From Trichostrongylus colubriformis (taxonomy: Eukaryota; Nematoda; Chromadorea; Rhabditida; Trichostrongylidae), in the NCBI GenBank assembly GCA_963978905.1, contig OZ022259.1, positions 47,014,727 to 47,078,726 of the forward strand: 64,000 bases of DNA, in the 5' to 3' direction. A program made the translations under genes and the position numbers. The notes beneath the pieces are model-generated. The model was given only the letters and a program-made list of their open reading frames with translations, was not told the origin of the DNA and did no database searches. Shown in pieces: positions 59,301-64,000 of the stretch (within the stretch, counting starts at the first letter, position 1; each line of letters begins with the position of its first letter).

Positions 59301-61800
59301 ATTGTTAGTGCATATCCAATAAGAATGTAACTCAACATACTCAAAATTATTCCCCGTTGCCTTTGATTCAACTAGGCTCACCTTCATACTTTGCGACAGC
59401 ACGCCCTCTTACATGGGGGCGAACTTCATTGATGAGGAAAGTTCTTGTGCCAATTCGGTCAAATAGCGCCAACGTCAAAAACGGTGGTCATCTTCAAGAT
59501 CCGCGCACCTTATCACTCCTATGAGTGAAGTCTGGGACGAGCTGCCGGCGAAGGCGGGACAACGTTTGCGACCGGCTGATTTAGTCTCTCCGCCCGCCTG
59601 CAGTCTACCCCAGTTAGTGACGCAGAGGGGTGCTAGAGAGAAAGGGGGTTTTGAGTTGCTATTTCTCGGGTTTTTCGCAGTTTTGCCTCTTTCTTTCTCT
59701 ACTGTTACAATGCTAAGCATCCCTATTTTCATAATCCACAATCTGCCAAATTCACCCCTTCTGGTGTCTTTAAGCGGAATTTGTTTTCAAAGCCCCACTC
59801 CCGAGGCTGTTTTTACATTTTGCAAGGTAGCCGCTGATGCGACGCCTCCTACAATGCGGTTTCTGAAACGTGTTCCAATCGCATTTCATTTGATGCTGAT
59901 GCGGTGTGACATTTTATCCTTTCTTTTTTTCCATTTCTTTCTTCTCCATTATGGCACTTATACATCTGGGAGACTTTCTTGGTGATTATTTGCTGTTCTC
60001 GTCGCTGCGGTTCGAAATATGCAAAGAAATAAAAGGACAAGGGATCTGGTCTCAGGTCATATTTGCGGCGCATCGCGGTAGGCGTCATAGAAGTATACAT
60101 GGAGGTAACCCAATGCGCAAGCTCGCCATTAATGTAGGAGCAGGTAAGAGGCACAGGAGAAACGAGACGAGAAGAGACGTAAAAGGGAGAAGTGATACAC
60201 TCGCAGACAACATGAGTAGTGGGTCGGAGTCAAGCCATCCATGCCAGCACTGAGTGAGCAGTTGTACTTCAGGACTGTCCAAATGGTCGCTGCGAGCGCG
60301 TAGGGCCTGCTGGCTGTGTTGTGAATTGACCGTGCGATAGGAAGCGCGGCTGCAGCTTGTTCGTTTGACCTGACCTAGTTGGACAGTCATGACGCATATC
60401 TCTGAGAGATCGTAACACCTATCATGCTAACGAAAGCCACCAAAAAGCGGATGTGTTCCATTAGGACAGAAAATTCGCGTTACGGAGTCCTGCATGCGAC
60501 GCGATGGTTCGAGCTATGCACGCATTATTGCATGGGTCCACAAGCGAAAATGGTGCTCTACCTTTACTCTAGGTGTAACCGCTTCGGGAACACCCAACCC
60601 CCACCCCCCCCCCCCCCCCATCTCGCACCATTTCTTCCCGCGTGAAACGTGGCCACGCAAATTTTTTGTTCTCATGGCACATGGCCCTAAAAAGCATGAC
60701 CTCTGCTAGTGCGAGCTGGAAATATAGCATTCTATTTGCAGACTGCTGTACAACGAGGATTACAGTATCGAGCAGATCGCAGTGGCTATGGGACTGTGTC
60801 TCAAGCTTACGGAAGGCTTTCGAGATGAGGAAGCAGGCAATGGCGTTGCCATCAGTGCAGACACGTAAAAATCACTTTCCCATTGATGTTGTTGGTGTGG
60901 CGAACCAACCCTGACCGTTATATTAGAAGGAGCCGAGAAATCCACTGCTCATAGTATTTAGTAACCCATTTGACTGTATTTTTTTTTTGAGGAATAGCAG
61001 CAGCTGCGAAGAATCGATCGACGAGCGAGGTACGTCTCTTAGAAATTTTCTTGTCTGAAAGATTCAATTAGAAGGATCGGTTTAAACCTTCGATTTCAAA
61101 AAAAAAATTACTACACAAAAACCTACAAGCCACTTCAAGTGTGTCCTTAACTAGGAATAAAATTAGTTCTAACAACCAAGGGAGCAATATGTATTTGTAC
61201 TGGCTTGCGCACAATCGTAGCCTTTCTACTTCGAAAAAAAAAGGGTGTGTAGGCGTATTTCGTTAGGAACAACCATCCTAAAGCAGTTTTGTGGCATAAT
61301 GCTCACAGTATTCAAATCAAAATAGTCCCTCTTTTTTGCCTGCAACATAGAATCCCTGTTTTTTCGGCGGCCACTGACTGAATAATCGGCAGTTACGGCG
61401 GAATTCATGAACGAACATCTGTTATGTTAACTACGGTGGTTACATTCGATAGGTATTAGGCTGGTGAATAAGTATTGCGACACATACGAATTTCCTTCAG
61501 CACATTGCTACAGCAAAATTCTCAGATATACATAGGCAGTATAATCCTTAGGAGGCGGGCTGAGACAAAAAAGGGCCTCAGGGGCAGAATAGGACGAGTT
61601 TTCCACTAACGGACCACGAGGAATTTCGCCGCAAGTAGTCTTTCTAAGGCCTTCATCTTTATGTGGACGGGTCACTCTTGCAATTTCTCACGGGAGGTTG
61701 GGTTGACCATCTTTTCATTTTTCTAGATGCTGTAGTTTCGCTTATAAAAAAACTCGAGGAGATCGATTTAGAAGAATTGCAAGAACGCCTTTCAAAGTAA
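56391..61800 (+). CDS. Small unrecognised protein, four-exon model (130 aa from the internal ATG)
   Basis: Exons 56391-56575 (acceptor CGACTTCAG, donor GTAAG), 60742-60864 (acceptor TATTTGCAG, donor GTAAAA), 60998-61029 (donor GTACGT) and 61727-61800 (acceptor TTTTTCTAG, stop TAA) join in phase. The first exon has an ATG at 56412. The product starts MIRARRTAVECDRLFGGYDP and has a strongly basic helix (KELIRQRIRKLHEQRRIRSV), then LLYNEDYSIEQIAVAMGLCL. An acidic stretch and a short amphipathic C-terminal helix (SLIKKLEEIDLEELQERLSK) follow. The first exon is also open upstream of the ATG to its acceptor, so a longer N-terminus is possible. I do not recognise the family; basic helix plus acidic tail suggests a nuclear or cytosolic adaptor, which is a guess. 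The intron holds the mariner element at 57321. Confidence 0.5.
57321..58172 (-). mobile_element. Internally deleted mariner element, 852 bp, with TA target duplication
   Basis: Terminal inverted repeats TTAGGTTGATTCATAATAAA and its inverse, TTTATTATGAATCAACCTAA, lie between TA dinucleotides (57319-57320 and 58173-58174). Active mariners are about 1.3 kb, so roughly a third is missing. The transposase relic is on the minus strand. Confidence 0.92.
57385..58015 (-). pseudogene. Mariner transposase remnant (frameshifted and deleted)
   Basis: Pieces in order on the minus strand: an N-terminal HTH part (ARSTVYLWHSKFVSGDYSIE), then a jump that removes the segment with the first catalytic Asp, then WWSVHGVEYWELLDEG and VRQLRELKASV. 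A stop follows, then HVYFQHDNARPP (second Asp) and, in another frame, LSHPPYSPDLAPSDFHLF (third Asp of the D,D34D triad), ending WQKVIDKDGAYFK. Stops, frameshifts and loss of the first Asp make it inactive. Confidence 0.88.
58180..58440 (+). repeat. Interspersed repeat, copy 1 (TATTTCTCGGGTTTTTGGCC type)
   Basis: The block AAAGGGGGT, TATTTCTCGGGTTTTTGGCC and a GCATCTCGACTTTCAT-like tail recur at 59640-59740 as AAAGGGGGTTT, CTATTTCTCGGGTTTTTCGC and GCATCCCTATTTTCAT. It begins directly at the right end of the mariner element. Confidence 0.5.
58520..58625 (+). CDS. Possible alternative exon encoding a transmembrane segment
   Basis: This has a strong acceptor (AAAGATTTCAG) and donor (GTAAGC). 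Read in the phase left by the exon ending at 56575, it encodes ALRFALYILLGTGSMVLIIL plus SVVLTLKMGSLMSTK, a classic single membrane helix. Its length is not a multiple of three. The next exon (60742) would then be read in a different frame and end at TGA 60826-60828 after a Tyr-containing tail. It could be a frame-switching alternative exon or a chance pair of splice sites. Confidence 0.25.
59560..59760 (+). repeat. Interspersed repeat, copy 2 (TATTTCTCGGGTTTTT type)
   Basis: Same order of blocks as at 58180-58440 and same orientation, with a longer 5' part that includes GCCGGCGAAGGCGGGACAAC. The 154-codon frame 59521-59985 runs through this repeat and is not supported as a gene. Confidence 0.45.
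61457..61490 (+). mobile_element. Fragment of a mariner-type terminal repeat
   Basis: TTAGGCTGGTGAATAAGTAT matches the start of the MITE at 49007. No opposite end was found nearby, so this is a single-end relic. Confidence 0.45.
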
Positions 61801-62103
61801 TGTCTGTTGTTCGCTTTTTCAAATTGTTTGTTCCGAGCTACTTGTATCAAGTTATACATTATGTTCTAATAGAATATAAAGTTCGTCTACAGTTTTCGGC
61901 CACTTTAATCGTGTCGGTTCCGCTATTTTACCATTTTCCTTGCTCTTTCATTTAACACAATATTTAACATAACATACTGCAGCGTTAACCGGAATATACC
62001 GTCTACGCATTTGGTGTTCTATGGTATCTTTTTTGTGAAGCTCTATAGCGTACTGATCAAAAAAGAATGTTATTCATGTCTCAGTTTCCGCTAGCTCGTC
62101 ATA

Positions 62104-62977
62104 TTAGGTTATCCCAAAAGTCTAAAGAATTAGTTTCACTTTTTATCATTATTCCTTCCAACAAACAACAGGTAGGCAACGTATTCAGCATTGGTATCGA
62201 CAATACTCTGTTATCTCATAGACAGATCCTTGATTCACTTGTTCCAATCTCCCAGAACTCGTTCTGGCAGTTGAAGAAGTCAGCGATCGTCTGTGCAAGC
62301 AAGTCATAACCAATGAGCTTTCTCTCGAAAGACTTCAGAGGAAGGGAAAAGGTGATAGTCAGAAGGAGCAATGTCTGGAGAATATGGCGGGTGGGACAGG
62401 ACATCCCAGCCGAGCTCCTGTAGCTTGTTCGGGTACTCTTCGCGATTTGGGACTGGCGTTGTCATGAAGTACTGACCGGTGACCGCAAACCTTTTCCCTC
62501 GCTTTTTCGAACAGCGAAGGTGAGCTGCTGGAGCTGGTGGTTGCATACGGCAACGGTGACTGTCTCGCCTTGTATCAGCATCTCTTAAAAAAGCATTCCT
62601 TCCGCGTCCCAGAGGTACACAGTCCTAAGCGTGGTTTGTCTTCCATGTCAATCTCGCCGTTGCTGAAGCTGACGGACCAGCGGCGCACGGTCTCGTAGCT
62701 CACACATCCCTTGCCCAATGTAGCGTTGATGGAGTCGCGAGCTTCCGTCGCTTTGGTGCCGCGAGACCACTCATAGTAGATGACACCGCGCGTTGGCTGG
62801 GTATCGACTACGGGCATTTTGGCTCTCTCCACGCAATCTGGCGGGTCAATATATACTTGGCTAGAAAGCTTGGAGAGCTTTCTACCATATTCCTGAACTG
62901 CCCAGATCCGTCTCAAAGTAAACAAGAGTTATTGATTTTTTTTGGAAAAATCCTACAAGACTTCTGGGACAACCTAA
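62104..62977 (-). mobile_element. Second internally deleted mariner element, 874 bp, different subfamily
   Basis: The left end is TTAGGTTATCCCAAAAGTCT and the right end AGACTTCTGGGACAACCTAA, flanked by TA (62102-62103 and 62978-62979). The end sequence differs from the element at 57321, so this is a separate mariner lineage. Confidence 0.9.
62216..62925 (-). pseudogene. Mariner transposase remnant, second element
   Basis: The N-terminal part is well preserved (62925-62575): GVIYYEWSRGTKATEARDSI, VSYETVRRWSVSFSNGEIDM and EDKPRLGL, the paired HTH region of mariner transposases. A deletion removes the first catalytic segment. Downstream, LHDNASP (second Asp), then LQELGWDVLSHPPYSPDIAP and SDYHLF (third Asp), lie in shifted frames, followed by a C-terminal LLAQTIADFFNCQNEFWEIG. 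It is not functional. Confidence 0.87.
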
Positions 62978-63119
62978 TATCTTCCCGAACAGGGAACTTG
63001 AGGGGATAGGTAATGCTCCGCCATTTCGAGGCTCCGTTACGGGTAAGTAAACAAGAGCTGTCTACCGAAGAGTGTTTGTTTTGCTCTGCATTTTTTTCAT
63101 AACTGAACCGAGCATCGCC

Positions 63120-64000
63120 ATGAAGAAGGAAAAAGAGGACTCGGTTTTCTTCCGACTAAACTACGTAACTATGTTGGACAGTAGCGTTAGACGTGGAACT
63201 ATCGAACCACAGCTCCTCTCGTGTTCCGGCAACAAATCGGAGAACCTTTTTCGAATCTTCGCTTTCGGAATTTCCTGCTTTTTTGAACAGCGCCTTTGCC
63301 GTATTAGGAGTGATTAGCATACAGTTATCACTCCTTATCGCCGGAAACTAGGATCGATAGCCATTCCAAGGTCCGATGAAAGTACGAGAGACTAGGAAAC
63401 ATCTAGTCATGGGTCGAGCCGTTTTAAAGGCATATTTCAGGATTGCCTTGAGGGGGTCAAAGCGCCAAATATGAAATCAGAGATGCTGAGGATTACGACG
63501 ACAAAGAAAAATCCGAAAAAAAATCCCCGAAAAGGGCAAAAATAAGGCCTCCTGTCATCCAGCCTCAGACGAGATTGCCCCATGAAAGCGAGCCTTTGAA
63601 TCAGTTCCCGCTGGCTGGTATCAGAAGGAATTCTGGTATATCACCTGTTTCCTCATGTCAACGTCTCCTTCACCATTGGTATCTCTTCCTTATCTTATGT
63701 TATCACACAATGCGTAGGCCTCATTTGCCACGTTATTGCCATCATTGCCACTGTCATTGCCAACAAACACGTCTGAGATGGGCGCGGCCGAGCTTCAGGG
63801 TGAGGCTGAGCTGGCTTCAAGAGCTCCGCGCGCTGCGATGACTCATCATCGCGCTTTGATATGTGGACAGTCTCCCTGCCCCCTTGGGGAACTATTAGGT
63901 CATATGGAAGGGCTGCAATGTTTCCCTAATCCTGGAATATGCCTTTAAGGCTAACACATTTGAGAAACAGTTTGCCATTTAGCTCCTCTAGTTCATGGGA
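63120..64000 (+). CDS. Start or internal part of an unrecognised gene running off the window
   Basis: Two coding-like stretches are visible. The first opens at ATG 63120 (MKKEKEDSVFFRLNYVTMLD) and is open to 63317. The second, from about 63452, reads SAKYEIRDAEDYDDKEKSEK, then KSPKRAKIRPPVIQPQTRLP and HESEPLNQFPLAGIRRNS, with a possible donor at 63636. This charged, Lys/Asp/Pro-rich content looks genuinely coding. A good acceptor (CATATTTCAG, ending 63440) precedes it, but in the coding frame a TGA occurs at 63449-63451, beside a G5 run. The true acceptor may lie further in, or a frameshift may be present. The gene probably continues past 64000. Confidence 0.35.

Noticed and set aside
59521..60390. 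Open frames of 101-154 codons on both strands
   Set aside because: They overlap an interspersed repeat that is also present at 58180-58440, and strands are equally open.

Overview
The window looks like nuclear DNA of a clade V (strongylid or hookworm-type) nematode. The supporting signs are short exons ending in TTTCAG-type acceptors, introns of 50 bp to about 6 kb, low gene density, many mariner/pogo remnants and foldback MITEs, and coding similarity to Polycomb-group families. Species assignment is an inference. There are no bacterial operons, rRNA genes or CRISPR arrays, and I found no convincing tRNA.

Layout. 1-19160: no convincing host gene. This stretch holds MITEs, a large imperfect inverted repeat (9036-10324), a cluster of GC-rich foldback elements (10413-12723, with another copy at 15561), a decayed pogo-type transposon (14132-15063) and a foldback element with GATACGTATC motifs (16924-17260). 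19161-24672, minus strand: a nine-exon gene for a PCGF-type (Psc/Bmi1/MIG-32-like) RING protein, with RING, RAWUL-like domain and a long Pro/Ser-rich tail, 793 aa by my splice model. 24673-28758: a 4.1 kb divergent intergenic region whose right part is strongly CpG-rich. 28759-43459, plus strand: a nine-exon gene for a Polycomb/CBX-type chromodomain protein of 320 aa. Its last exon reads as a C-terminal Pc-box-like motif, although the longest open frame in that exon is a different one. Its introns carry MITEs, a tandem duplication and a possible nested antisense gene (about 36.5-38.5 kb).

43460-64000: mostly repeats. They include a hammerhead-ribozyme-like motif (46733-46785), mariner MITEs, further foldback elements and two broken mariner elements (57321-58172 and 62104-62977). 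A small unrecognised plus-strand gene is reconstructed from four phase-compatible exons between 56391 and 61800. Another plus-strand gene probably begins or continues at about 63.1-64.0 kb and leaves the window.

The main point is that the two best genes are divergent neighbours encoding the two proteins that pair with RING1-type ligases in canonical PRC1: a PCGF RING protein and a CBX chromodomain reader. The domain calls come from residues visible in the translation. Gene names, co-regulation and complex membership are inferences.
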